In this document: piece by piece, positions 39,512 through 48,705 of the stretch
How positions within the stretch are numbered: position 1 is the first letter of the stretch
Layout: every line of letters begins with the position of its first letter
NCBI GenBank assembly: GCA_012927585.1
Contig: JABBOY010000002.1
Coordinates: forward strand, 1 to 64,000
Direction: 5' to 3'
Length of the DNA: 64,000 nt
Source of the DNA: Glaciimonas sp.
GTDB lineage: Bacteria > Pseudomonadota > Gammaproteobacteria > Burkholderiales > Burkholderiaceae_D
Position numbers and translations under genes: made by a program
The notes under the pieces: model-generated
What the model saw: only the letters and a program-made list of their open reading frames with translations
The model's database searches: none
Told to the model about the DNA's origin: nothing

Positions 39512-41188
39512 ATGTCAACCTTGCCACTGATCACCCATCAACGTGCCAATAGCGTGATCGCCTGGCGCGACGGCTGTGCGGTGAGCGCCGCGCAATTTTT
39601 ATTCGATGTGGCGCAACTGTGTGAAATATTGCCTGGCGGCAGCCACATGCTGAACGCCTGCAATGACCGTTACCGGTTTGCCGTTGGCCTGGCTGCGGCA
39701 TTGCTAAACAAAAAGATAAGCTTGCTGCCGCCGGCGCAAACGCCGGAAATGATCCGTCAATTGCAATTTTTTGCGCCGGATGTATTTTGTCTCACCGATG
39801 GCAAAAACTGCCCGATCGCGCTGCCGCAACTGCAGTTTCCCGCGCTGGCAGTGCTGCCGGAGACACATGATCAAGACTTGGTGGCGCCTGAGGTCGATAG
39901 CGGGCAAACGGTTGCCTATCTGTTTACCTCCGGCTCGACCGGCACGCCTGGTGCGCACCCGAAAACATGGGGCGCGCTGGTGCGTAATGCGCAGTCGGGA
40001 GCACGTCTGTGCGGCTTGAGCGATGGCCGCCATCACACTGTTATCGGCACTGTGCCCCCGCAGCATATGTTCGGTTTTGAATCGACGGTACTGATGGTGA
40101 TGCAAAGCGCAAATGCGCTGGCTACCGGAGAGGCGTTCTATCCGGCCGATATTTGTGATGCGATAGCTTGCGTGCCACGGCCGCGCATGCTGGTATCTAC
40201 CCCGGTGCATTTGCGCTCGCTGATGCAGGCAGGGCTGCAGGTGCCGGCGCTCGACCTGATTCTGTCGGCCACCGCGCCCTTGTCTCTGGCATTGGCAGAA
40301 CAACTGGAAGCCGCTTGCCAGACGCCAGTGCTGGAAATTTACGGCAGTACCGAAACCGGCCGAATCGCTGCCCGCAATCCGACCCAAACCCCGCAGTGGC
40401 AATTACTCGACGGCATCCGCCTGAGCCAACAAGACGGCGTTGCTTGGGCTTCGGGCGCGCATATCGAATCCGCTACGCCGCTGCAGGATGTGATTGAGAA
40501 AATAGATGAACGGCGCTTCCTACTGCACGGACGCACTGCCGACCTGGTCAACATTGCCGGCAAGCGCAGTTCGTTGACATATTTGAATTTGCAATTACAT
40601 GCGATTCCAGGCGTCGTCGACGGCTGTTTTTTTATGCCGGATCAGACCGCGCCGGATGGCGTGACGCGACTGACCGCTTTTGTCGTCGCTCCTGCGTGCA
40701 CAGTAGCGGCGTTGATGACGGCGTTGCGCGCGCGGGTGGATGCGGTGTTCCTGCCGCGCCCGCTGATCTTGGTCGACGCACTGCCGCGCAATGCGACCGG
40801 GAAATTGCCGTGTGAAGCATTAAAGTTGCTGGCGCTTGCCAGATTGCAGGATTCTGTAACAGCCGGCCATGTTCCATTGGCGCTTGCGGCCGACCATCCG
40901 GTATTCGCAGGCCATTTTCCCGGCACGCCGATCGTCCCGGGCGCACTGTTGCTCGACCTGGCGCTGCAGGCGATAGGCCAGCGGATCGGGACCGACCTGT
41001 CTGCCTGTCAGATAAACATGGTCAAGTTTCTCAGCCCGGTGCGACCTGGCGAGCCGCTATCTGTGCGCTATGAAACGCCGAGCAATGGTATGAACAGCGG
41101 TGTGAACAGTGGCGCGATTCGATTCGATATCCTGAGTGCGCAGCGTACAGTCGCGACCGGCTCGATTCGCGCGGTTGGGGCGAGCTAA
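39512..41188 (+). CDS. AMP-dependent acyl/aryl ligase fused to a FabA/FabZ-like dehydratase
   Basis: A 558-residue fusion. Residues 1 to about 440 are an adenylate-forming ligase (LFTSGSTGTPGAHPKTW, EIYGSTETGRIAARN, LPRNATGKLPCEAL). Residues 455-558 are a hot-dog dehydratase with PVFAGHFPGTPIVPGALLLD containing the catalytic His and an acidic residue. The ligase should activate the aromatic starter acid and load it on the ACP, and the dehydratase removes water during chain extension. The start has a poor ribosome site. Confidence 0.88.
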   Translation: MSTLPLITHQRANSVIAWRDGCAVSAAQFLFDVAQLCEILPGGSHMLNACNDRYRFAVGLAAALLNKKISLLPPAQTPEMIRQLQFFAPDVFCLTDGKNCPIALPQLQFPALAVLPETHDQDLVAPEVDSGQTVAYLFTSGSTGTPGAHPKTWGALVRNAQSGARLCGLSDGRHHTVIGTVPPQHMFGFESTVLMVMQSANALATGEAFYPADICDAIACVPRPRMLVSTPVHLRSLMQAGLQVPALDLILSATAPLSLALAEQLEAACQTPVLEIYGSTETGRIAARNPTQTPQWQLLDGIRLSQQDGVAWASGAHIESATPLQDVIEKIDERRFLLHGRTADLVNIAGKRSSLTYLNLQLHAIPGVVDGCFFMPDQTAPDGVTRLTAFVVAPACTVAALMTALRARVDAVFLPRPLILVDALPRNATGKLPCEALKLLALARLQDSVTAGHVPLALAADHPVFAGHFPGTPIVPGALLLDLALQAIGQRIGTDLSACQINMVKFLSPVRPGEPLSVRYETPSNGMNSGVNSGAIRFDILSAQRTVATGSIRAVGAS

Positions 41189-41192
41189 ACGC

Positions 41193-42125
41193 ATGCAGTC
41201 GTCACCACACAATCCGCCCGACTGGCAACATGCGCCGGAGCGCAGCAATCTGCTGATGCTGCGTACCATGTCATGGATTTCGCTGCGGCTGGGCCGACCT
41301 GCCGGGCGCGTGGTGCTACGCCTGATTGCCGGCTATTTTCTGCTGTTTGCTCCCGCCGGCCGAGCCGCTTCACGCGATTATCTCGGCCGCGTCCTGCAAC
41401 GCCCGGTACGCTGGAGCGATATCTACCGGCATTTTTTCTGTTTTGCCTCTACTGTGCATGATCGGATCTATCTGCTCAATCGGCGCTTCGACCTGTTTCA
41501 AATCGAGGTCGAGGGCGAACATCTGATCCAGCAAGCACTGGCGGACGCGGATGGACGCGGCTTGTTCCTGTTTGGGGCTCATATGGGCAGCTTCGAAGTC
41601 ATTCGCGCGCTGGGGTGCCGGCATGCCGGGCTGCAGGTGGCGATGGTCATGTACGAAGAAAATGCGCGCAAAATCAACCAGATGCTGGCTGCCATCAATC
41701 CGGCGATGCAACAGGATGTGATTGCTCTGGGCCAGATCGACTCGATGCTGAAAGTCACTGCTTGCCTGCAGCAGGGCAAGGTCATCGGGGTACTGGCCGA
41801 CCGCACGCTGGGGGACGACGTAATGCAGCCGGTGACATTGCTGGACGGCAGCGCAAACTTGCCGTTGGGGCCATTTCGAATGGCGGCCATCCTGCGCCGT
41901 CCGGTGTTTTTCATGGTTGGTCTATATATGGGAAAAAATCGCTATCGGATACATTTTGAGCAACTCGCCGATTTTTCCAACACACCCCGCGGCCGGCGCC
42001 AGATCGAGATGCAACAGGCGCGGGCGCGGTATGCCGAATTGCTGGAAAAATATTGTCGACGGGCACCGTATAACTGGTTTAATTTTTTCAATTTCTGGCA
42101 ATCCGCATCAGACAAAAGCAAATAG
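41193..42125 (+). CDS. LpxL/HtrB-like lysophospholipid acyltransferase
   Basis: A 310-residue acyltransferase with the HX4D-type motif in LFLFGAHMGSFEVIRAL (HMGSFE; Glu replaces the usual Asp, as in several LpxL proteins) and VIGVLADRT. It is thought to attach the polyene acid to a lipid anchor. I start at the ATG at 41193, just after the ligase stop; the longer frame overlaps the ligase. Confidence 0.85.
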   Translation: MQSSPHNPPDWQHAPERSNLLMLRTMSWISLRLGRPAGRVVLRLIAGYFLLFAPAGRAASRDYLGRVLQRPVRWSDIYRHFFCFASTVHDRIYLLNRRFDLFQIEVEGEHLIQQALADADGRGLFLFGAHMGSFEVIRALGCRHAGLQVAMVMYEENARKINQMLAAINPAMQQDVIALGQIDSMLKVTACLQQGKVIGVLADRTLGDDVMQPVTLLDGSANLPLGPFRMAAILRRPVFFMVGLYMGKNRYRIHFEQLADFSNTPRGRRQIEMQQARARYAELLEKYCRRAPYNWFNFFNFWQSASDKSK

Positions 42126-42300
42126 CCAAGCTCTTCAATTTTCCATATTTATGGGAGTATATTTTATATGTACAATGGAAATATGCGGAACATGCAATGA
42201 AAATTACGATACTCCATATTGTTTGTAAAGCGCATGGTGGCATGAGGTCGGTTCGTGTCTTTCGTGGGCAATGCGTACCATCTATACACAGGGCTGATTC
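42126..42300 (-). repeat. Dispersed GGGAGTAT-N20-CCGCAT element, copy G, with shared flank
   Basis: On the minus strand GGAGTAT (42215-42209), 20 bases, CCGCAT (42188-42183); the opposite end shows GGGAGTAT at 42153 on the plus strand, giving inverted ends. GGTTCGTGTCTTTCGTG at 42250 matches the flank of copy F at the same distance. It fills the whole gap between the acyltransferase and the LolA-like gene. Confidence 0.75.
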
Positions 42301-42906
42301 ATGAAGGTTGCTGCGTTAGCGCCGATTTTCCGCAATGCGGTCGCGTTGCTGCTGCTGGCTATTGCGCTGTTGCAGCCGCAACCGGCGTTGGCCGCAGGCT
42401 GGAACCTTGACCAATTGATGCAATCGCTGGCGCTGGCGAAGTCGGGCCGCGCCACTTTCGTCGAGAAAAAAACCCTGGCGATGCTCGATCGGCCGCTGGA
42501 ATCTTCCGGCGAATTGCAATATATCGCGCCTGACATTCTGGAAAAACGCACCATCAAGCCGAAGCCGGAAACCATGCGGGTCGAAGGCGATGTCATGACG
42601 ATAGAGCGGGGCCGCCAAAAATTTACTTTGTCATTGCAAAGTTACCCGGAGCTGGCCGCTTTCATCGACAGCATCCGTGGCACGCTGGCAGGCGATCGCA
42701 AGGCGTTGGAGCGCGCATATACACTGAAACTGGAAGGCGGCGCGCAGCGCTGGCTGCTGTCGCTGTCGCCAACCGATGCCAAAATGGCGACGCAGATTCA
42801 TGTGATCCAGATTGCTGGCAGTGCCGATAATGTGCGCAGCATCAATGTCATCCAGACCGACGGCGACCGTTCGCTGATGACGATCGATCGGATCGCAGCG
42901 CAATGA
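42301..42906 (+). CDS. LolA-like outer-membrane carrier protein
   Basis: A 201-residue exported protein with a signal peptide (AVALLLLAIALLQPQPALAA, cleavage near residue 32) and a LolA-type fold (FVEKKTLAMLDRPLESSGEL). In aryl polyene clusters this protein is thought to ferry the lipid-linked product across the periplasm. It overlaps the MMPL gene by four bases. Confidence 0.87.
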   Translation: MKVAALAPIFRNAVALLLLAIALLQPQPALAAGWNLDQLMQSLALAKSGRATFVEKKTLAMLDRPLESSGELQYIAPDILEKRTIKPKPETMRVEGDVMTIERGRQKFTLSLQSYPELAAFIDSIRGTLAGDRKALERAYTLKLEGGAQRWLLSLSPTDAKMATQIHVIQIAGSADNVRSINVIQTDGDRSLMTIDRIAAQ

Positions 42907-45341
42907 GTTTTCAGCCGCGCCGGATCGCGCTGTTTGCCTGGTTGCTGGGGCTTGCGGTGTGTTGCGTGGTGATTGCCCGCACCACGTTCATCAACGACCT
43001 GTCGGGATTTTTGCCGCAAGCGCCGACCAAGGAACAACAGGTCTTGCTGGATCAGTTGCGCGAAGGAGTCGTGTCGCGGCTGATCTTGATCGGGATCGAA
43101 GGCGGTGATGCTACGCTGCGGGCGGCACTGTCAAAACAAACTGCCGAACGCTTGCGTGCCGAGCCGGCCTTTGTGACGGTGAATAATGGCGAGCCGCTGA
43201 ATGCCGAGCGCGACCAGGCGTTTCTGTTTGGCAACCGTTATTTATTAAATTCGGCGGTCACGCCCGAGCGATTTTCCGTAGCCGGCCTGCACGGAGCAAT
43301 CGGCGACACCATCGATTTGCTGGTTTCGCCGGCCGGCCTGTTGATCAAGCCGCTGCTGCCACGCGACCCGACCGGCGAGATCGTGCAGTTGCTGGGCCAG
43401 ATGAACGGCGTCAATCAGCCGCGCATGCAGCATGGCGTCTGGGCCTCGCAGGATGCTGCGCGCTCGCTGCTGCTGGTGCAAACCCGCGCCGCCGGTGCCG
43501 ATACCGATGGCCAGCAACAGGCCATGCAGCAGATCCGGCAAGCCTTCGATGCGGCGCGCCGGCAACATGGCGCAAGCGGGGCGGCAGTCAAGCTGGTGAT
43601 GACTGGGCCGGGCGTGTTTTCGGTGCTGGCGCGCCAGACCATCAAGAGTGAGGTCACCCGCCTGTCGCTCATTAGCATTGTCATCATCATCACTTTGTTA
43701 TGGCTGGTGTACCGTTCCTTGGCCGCGCTGGCACTCGGACTATTGCCGGTGATTTCCGGCGCGTTGGTGGCGGTGGCCGCAGTCAGTCTCGGATTCGGCG
43801 CGGTGCACGGCATTACGCTCGGCTTCGGCACCACGCTGATAGGTGAGGCGGTCGATTATTCGATCTATCTTTTCGTGCAGTCGCGGCAATCGAGTGCAAA
43901 TAGTGGCAACAGCGGCGGTAGTATCCCAACCAACTGGGTTGCCGATTTTTGGCCGACGATCCGGCTGGGGGTGCTGACTTCGATTGCCGGTTTTGCATCG
44001 CTGTTGTTCTCAAGCTTTCCGGGGCTGGCCCAGCTCGGCTTGTATTCGATTGCCGGCTTGATTGCGGCCGCGGCGGTGACCCGATTCGTGTTGCCCCATC
44101 TATTGCCCATCAACTTCCGAATTCGAGACGTGTCCGCAATCGGGCGCAGATTATCCGGCGTCACGCGGCGCGCGAGCGCATTGCGCTGGCCCTTGATCCT
44201 GCTGATCCTGGCTGCGGCAGTAGTGGTCGGGCTGCACCGCACGACGTTGTGGAACCCGGAACTGTCTTCCTTGAGCCCGGTGTCGCAGGCGGATCAGGCC
44301 ACCGATGCCGGTCTGCGCGCAGACATGGGAGCGCCGGATGTGCGTTACATGGTGGTCCTGTCCGGCCCAGACCGGGAAGCGGTGTTGCAGTCGGCAGAAA
44401 AGATTGCGCAACAATTACAGCCATTGGTGGAACGAGGCGTATTGGCCGGTTTTCAAAGTCCCAGCCAATATCTGCCTAGCGTGGCGGCGCAACGAGCCCG
44501 GCAAGCCAGTCTGCCGGCAGCCGAACTGACGCAGCGATTGCAACAGGCAACCATCGGCCTGCCGGTGCGGGCTGAACTGTTCGCACCCTTTGTCGCCGAT
44601 GTGGCACAAGCTAAAGATCAAGAGCCATTGCAGCGTGGCGATTTAAACCATACCTCCTTTGCGCTGGCACTCGATTCCTTGTTGTACCAGCGCGGCAGCG
44701 GCTGGAATGCGGTGCTGCCATTGACAGCGCCGGCACCGTCCGGCCAGTCAGCCGGCATTGGAAATGACATTGGCATGGACATGGGCATTCTGGCCGCACC
44801 GGTGCGCGCTGCGCTGGCCAGGGCCGGCCAACCGAATGCACTGTTGGTTGACCTGAAAGCGGAGTCCGATCATTTGTATCTGGGCTATTTGCGCGAGGCC
44901 ATCCTATTGTCGCTGGGCGGTTTGGCCGCCATCGTGCTGTTGTTATTGTTCGCTTTGCGCTCGCCGCTAGCGGTAATCCGCGTGCTGGCGCCGCTGCTTG
45001 GCGCCATAGTCACGGTGGTAGCGGGGCTGGCCTTGTGCGATCAGCGCTTGACGATTTTGCATCTGGTGGGGCTGTTGCTGATCGTCGCGGTAGGCTCCAA
45101 CTATGCCTTGTTTTTCAATCAGCCGGACAGCGCCGCGTCCGCCATCACGCCGCAAACTCTGACTTCTTTGGTGTTTGCCAATCTGACTACGGTGGCCGGC
45201 TTTGGCTTGCTGGGTTTTTCGCAGGTGCCGGTACTGCAGGCAATCGGCACTACGGTTGGGCCCGGCGCGGTACTGGCATTGATTTTTTCGGCGGTTTTTG
45301 CCAGCCAGAAGTCGAATGATGCCGAGAATGACACCAAATAA
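42903..45341 (+). CDS. MMPL/RND-type exporter of the pigment cluster
   Basis: An 812-residue protein with about twelve membrane helices in two RND halves. Each half has a large periplasmic loop and a helix cluster (SIVIIITLLWLVYRSLAALA; LRSPLAVIRVLAPLLGAIVT). It likely moves the lipid-linked polyene from the inner membrane to the LolA-like carrier. Confidence 0.9.
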   Translation: MSFQPRRIALFAWLLGLAVCCVVIARTTFINDLSGFLPQAPTKEQQVLLDQLREGVVSRLILIGIEGGDATLRAALSKQTAERLRAEPAFVTVNNGEPLNAERDQAFLFGNRYLLNSAVTPERFSVAGLHGAIGDTIDLLVSPAGLLIKPLLPRDPTGEIVQLLGQMNGVNQPRMQHGVWASQDAARSLLLVQTRAAGADTDGQQQAMQQIRQAFDAARRQHGASGAAVKLVMTGPGVFSVLARQTIKSEVTRLSLISIVIIITLLWLVYRSLAALALGLLPVISGALVAVAAVSLGFGAVHGITLGFGTTLIGEAVDYSIYLFVQSRQSSANSGNSGGSIPTNWVADFWPTIRLGVLTSIAGFASLLFSSFPGLAQLGLYSIAGLIAAAAVTRFVLPHLLPINFRIRDVSAIGRRLSGVTRRASALRWPLILLILAAAVVVGLHRTTLWNPELSSLSPVSQADQATDAGLRADMGAPDVRYMVVLSGPDREAVLQSAEKIAQQLQPLVERGVLAGFQSPSQYLPSVAAQRARQASLPAAELTQRLQQATIGLPVRAELFAPFVADVAQAKDQEPLQRGDLNHTSFALALDSLLYQRGSGWNAVLPLTAPAPSGQSAGIGNDIGMDMGILAAPVRAALARAGQPNALLVDLKAESDHLYLGYLREAILLSLGGLAAIVLLLLFALRSPLAVIRVLAPLLGAIVTVVAGLALCDQRLTILHLVGLLLIVAVGSNYALFFNQPDSAASAITPQTLTSLVFANLTTVAGFGLLGFSQVPVLQAIGTTVGPGAVLALIFSAVFASQKSNDAENDTK

Positions 45342-46146
45342 GCCAATGCGCTGGCGGCCGACAGCGCTGGTCAGCAGCACTTTTTTGCTGCATCCGGCGC
45401 TGCTGGCGACGATGGTTGCGGTGCCTCACCTCTGGCGTTGGGTACTGGCGATCATCTTGGCCAACCACGTGCTGATCACGCTGGTCGGCTTATGGCCGCG
45501 CAGCACCTGGCTGGGGCCGAACTGGACCCGATTGCCGCTTGCTTCTGCTGCCCGGGGTGAAATTGCCTTGACCATTGACGATGGGCCGAACCCGGACGTG
45601 ACGCCGCAGGTGCTTGAGATGCTGGATCGCTATGGCGTCAAGGCAAGTTTTTTTTGCATCGGCGACAACGCGGCCCGTTATCCCGATATTTGCAGAAACA
45701 TCGTCGAACGCGGGCATACGGTTGAAAACCATAGCCAGCGGCACCGCCACAATTTTTCACTACTCGGCCTCTACGGGTTGCGGCGCGAGATACAAACCGG
45801 GCAAGACACATTAAGCGCGATCACCGGTTGCGCGCCATTGTTCTTCCGGGCTCCGGCCGGTCTGCGCAATATTTTTCTGGCCCCGGTGCTGGCCAGGCTT
45901 GGATTGCGGCTGGCGAGCTGGAGCGCACGCGGTTTTGACACCAATACCACCAACCCTGCGCTGGTCTGCCGCCGATTGACGCAGAACCTGAAGGCGGGCG
46001 ACATCTTGCTGCTGCACGATGGCAACTGCGCGCGCACCGACGCCGGGGTGCCGCTGATCATCGCGGTGTTGCCGCTGTTGTTTGACGCCGCAGCCAATGC
46101 CGGCCTGCATTTCGTCACGCTGCCAACTGTGGCTCAATCGATTTAG
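45328..46146 (+). CDS. NodB-like polysaccharide deacetylase in the pigment cluster
   Basis: A 272-residue protein with an N-terminal hydrophobic anchor and a NodB homology domain. The motifs are complete: IALTIDDGPNPD (Asp-Asp), HSQRHRH (the two metal-binding His) and FFRAPAG, with HDGN near the end. It should remove an acetyl group from a sugar or related ester. Several ATGs are possible; I use 45328, which overlaps the MMPL end by 14 bases. It is not one of the usual aryl polyene genes, so a tailoring role on a sugar head group is a guess. Confidence 0.82.
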   Translation: MTPNKPMRWRPTALVSSTFLLHPALLATMVAVPHLWRWVLAIILANHVLITLVGLWPRSTWLGPNWTRLPLASAARGEIALTIDDGPNPDVTPQVLEMLDRYGVKASFFCIGDNAARYPDICRNIVERGHTVENHSQRHRHNFSLLGLYGLRREIQTGQDTLSAITGCAPLFFRAPAGLRNIFLAPVLARLGLRLASWSARGFDTNTTNPALVCRRLTQNLKAGDILLLHDGNCARTDAGVPLIIAVLPLLFDAAANAGLHFVTLPTVAQSI

Positions 46147-46199
46147 TTTGCTAGAATCGCGACACGCCTACCCTACCAACAAACCGCTCTCCTTCTACC

Positions 46200-47393
46200 T
46201 TGAAACCGCTCTTACTTTCGCACTTCACGGCCAACAGTTGCCTCGGCCGCGGTCTTTCCCAGACCCTGGAAGCGTTGCGCCAAAGCAAAAGCGGCCTGAA
46301 GCCTTGCGATTTCGATACCGTCGATCTGGACACCTACATCGGCGAAGTCGCCGGCGTTGACGACGTCAAGCTGCGGGCCGACTTGCAAGCGTTTGATTGC
46401 CGTAACAACCGTCTGCTACAACTCGCGCTGGAGCAGGATGGTTTTGCCGACGCGGTAGCAACGGCGATCGGACGCTACGGCGGCCGGCGGGTCGGCGTAT
46501 TTCTGGGCACCAGCACCTCTGGAATTTTACAAACCGAACTGGCGTACCGGCGGCGCGATAGCGCGACAGGCGCAATGCCAGCGGATTTTCATTATGCAGA
46601 AACCCACAATACTTTCTCGGCAGCCAATTTTGCGCAGCGTTATTTCGGCTTGAGCGGGCCGGCCGCGGTGGTTTCTTCAGCCTGTTCTTCCAGTGCCAAA
46701 GTATTCGGTTCGGCGCGGCGCATGATAGCGGCCGGCATCATCGATGCGGCGCTGGTCGGCGGCGTCGATTCGCTCTGCCTGACCACGCTGTATGGCTTCC
46801 ATTCTCTGGGACTGATCTCGGCCCAGCCTTGCCGTCCCTTTGATGCCGAGCGCAACGGCATCTCGATTGGAGAAGCGGCTGCGCTGGCGCTACTGGAACG
46901 GCTGCCGGACAGTATCGATACCGACGCAGTACTGTTGTTGGGGATCGGCGAGTCGAGCGACGCTTACCACATGTCGTCGCCCCATCCTGACGGCCTGGGT
47001 GCGAAAATTGCCATGCAAAATGCCTTGACCAGCGCCCATCTATTACCCGGGCAGATCGATTACATCAATCTGCATGGCACTGCCACCCTCACCAATGACG
47101 CCGCGGAAGGGCGTGCAGTAGCCGCCTTGTTCGGCGCCTCGACTCCTTGCAGTTCCACCAAGGGCGCCACCGGACACACGCTGGGAGCAGCCGGCGGTCT
47201 CGAAGCAGTGATTTGTGCATTGGTGCTGCAGCACGGTTTGCTGCCGGGTGGCGTCAACACCAGCCAGCGCGACCCTGACCTGCGATTGAATTATCTGCTG
47301 GACAATCGTGCGCAACGCGTGGATCGCGTTCTCAGCAATTCTTTCGGTTTTGGCGGCACCAACTGCAGCCTGATTTTCGGCCGCGCTAATTAA
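46200..47393 (+). CDS. Beta-ketoacyl-ACP synthase (ApeO-like)
   Basis: A 397-residue FabF-type ketosynthase with a full Cys-His-His triad: VVSSACSSSAKV, INLHGTATLTND and TKGATGHTLGAAGG. It elongates the polyene chain with malonyl units. The start appears to be TTG at 46200 (MKPLLLSHFTANSCLGRG); no better codon exists and the ribosome site is poor, so translation may depend on coupling. The next gene is its probable chain-length partner. Confidence 0.9.
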   Translation: MKPLLLSHFTANSCLGRGLSQTLEALRQSKSGLKPCDFDTVDLDTYIGEVAGVDDVKLRADLQAFDCRNNRLLQLALEQDGFADAVATAIGRYGGRRVGVFLGTSTSGILQTELAYRRRDSATGAMPADFHYAETHNTFSAANFAQRYFGLSGPAAVVSSACSSSAKVFGSARRMIAAGIIDAALVGGVDSLCLTTLYGFHSLGLISAQPCRPFDAERNGISIGEAAALALLERLPDSIDTDAVLLLGIGESSDAYHMSSPHPDGLGAKIAMQNALTSAHLLPGQIDYINLHGTATLTNDAAEGRAVAALFGASTPCSSTKGATGHTLGAAGGLEAVICALVLQHGLLPGGVNTSQRDPDLRLNYLLDNRAQRVDRVLSNSFGFGGTNCSLIFGRAN

Positions 47394-47403
47394 GTCTTCC
47401 AGC

Positions 47404-48204
47404 ATGCATACTCTGAGCGCTTATATCGACGGCATCGGCCTGCTTGGACCCGGCTTCAAAGACTGGCCCGGCAGCCGCGCCATTTTGACCGGACAAGCCG
47501 CTTACCAATATCAACCCGCCGTGCTACCGCCGGCGGCTTCGCTGGCGCCGGCGGAGCGGCGTCGCTGCGGCCCGATCGTCAAACTATCGCTGGCGGTCGG
47601 CTTCGAGGCCGCTGCTGCGGCCGGCCTCGACTGCGCCGGATTGCCGACTGTATTTTCCGCTTCCAGCGGCGATGGCGAAAATTGCCACCAAATTTGCCAG
47701 ATGCTGGCCTCCGATGACCGCCAAATTTCGCCGACCCGGTTCCACAATTCGGTGCATAACGCGGCGTCCGGTTACTGGACGATTGCAGCCCAGTCGATGG
47801 CCCCGTCGTCGGTGCTCTGTGCATACGATGCCAGCTTCGGTGCCGGTCTGCTGGAAGCCTTAAGTCAAGTGGTGGTCGACCATACGAGTGCATTGCTGAT
47901 TGCTTGCGACACCACTTATCCCGAACCGCTGCACCAGGTCAGACCGATTCCCGACGAATTTGGGATCGGATTGGTGTTTGCGCCGCAGCGCAGCGCCAAC
48001 TCGCTGGCCAGGATCAGGGTTGCGCTGACCTCTGCTAGTGCCGCTCAGATGACCGACATCGCATTGGAAAATCTCAGGACTGCGATCCCGGCCGCGCGCG
48101 GCCTGCCGCTGCTGCACGCGCTCGCGAACCGGGCATCGACTGCGCTGGTGCTCGATTATCTGGACACTACCCGGCTTGCGGTGGAGATCGAATCGTGGGC
48201 CTAG
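47404..48204 (+). CDS. Ketosynthase-like chain-length-factor partner (ApeC-like)
   Basis: A 266-residue protein that matches only the N-terminal half of a ketosynthase (PF13723 type: RFHNSVHNAASGYWTIAAQS, then LCAYDASFGAGLLEAL). It lacks the two histidine motifs, so it cannot condense on its own. In studied aryl polyene systems such a protein pairs with the preceding ketosynthase to set chain length (established for ApeO-ApeC; inferred here). Confidence 0.8.
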   Translation: MHTLSAYIDGIGLLGPGFKDWPGSRAILTGQAAYQYQPAVLPPAASLAPAERRRCGPIVKLSLAVGFEAAAAAGLDCAGLPTVFSASSGDGENCHQICQMLASDDRQISPTRFHNSVHNAASGYWTIAAQSMAPSSVLCAYDASFGAGLLEALSQVVVDHTSALLIACDTTYPEPLHQVRPIPDEFGIGLVFAPQRSANSLARIRVALTSASAAQMTDIALENLRTAIPAARGLPLLHALANRASTALVLDYLDTTRLAVEIESWA

Positions 48205-48665
48205 TGAGCTTGGATCACGCCTGGATTGCTGCGCACATCCCGCATCAGGGCGAGATGTGCCTGCTGCATCGGGTGCAAGACTGGGATGCGCAAAGCGTGC
48301 GCTGCAGCGCAGTCAGCCATCGGGCACTGAATAACCCTTTGCGCGCACATGGACGGCTGGGGGCTGCCTGCGGCATCGAATACGCGGCCCAGGCGATGGC
48401 AGTTCACGGCGCGTTGCTGGCGTCACAAGTGGCACCGGCGAAAGCAGGGTTCCTGGCCAGCGTCCGTGCGGCCAGATTGCATGTCGGCCGGCTCGACGAT
48501 ATTGCCGCCGAGCTGACGGTGGAAGCCAGGCAATTCAGCAGCGATGGGAATAATGTCTTATACGATTTTTGGGTGCGCGCCGCAGGCCGGATTCTGCTGG
48601 AAGGCAGAGCTGCGGTGGTCCTCAATGCGCGTCAGAGTATTGCGGCGGCTGCCCATCAACCATGA
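48195..48665 (+). CDS. Hot-dog dehydratase (ApeP-like)
   Basis: A 156-residue 3-hydroxyacyl-ACP dehydratase-like protein: IPHQGEMCLLHRVQDWD at the N-terminus and GRLGAACGIEYAAQAMAVHG with the family Glu. The start is GTG at 48195, eight bases after GGAG and inside the previous gene; a second GTG at 48204 is possible. A second dehydratase is fused to the ligase, matching the two-dehydratase scheme of aryl polyene synthesis. Confidence 0.82.
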   Translation: MGLVSLDHAWIAAHIPHQGEMCLLHRVQDWDAQSVRCSAVSHRALNNPLRAHGRLGAACGIEYAAQAMAVHGALLASQVAPAKAGFLASVRAARLHVGRLDDIAAELTVEARQFSSDGNNVLYDFWVRAAGRILLEGRAAVVLNARQSIAAAAHQP

Positions 48666-48705
48666 CCCCTTCACCCCTTCCACCGTTGCAACCGGGACCA
48701 TATCC

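Noticed and set aside
47404-48204. Second active ketosynthase
   Set aside because: The cysteine in LCAYDAS is not in a ketosynthase motif and the two histidine motifs are missing, so it is called a chain-length-factor-like partner.
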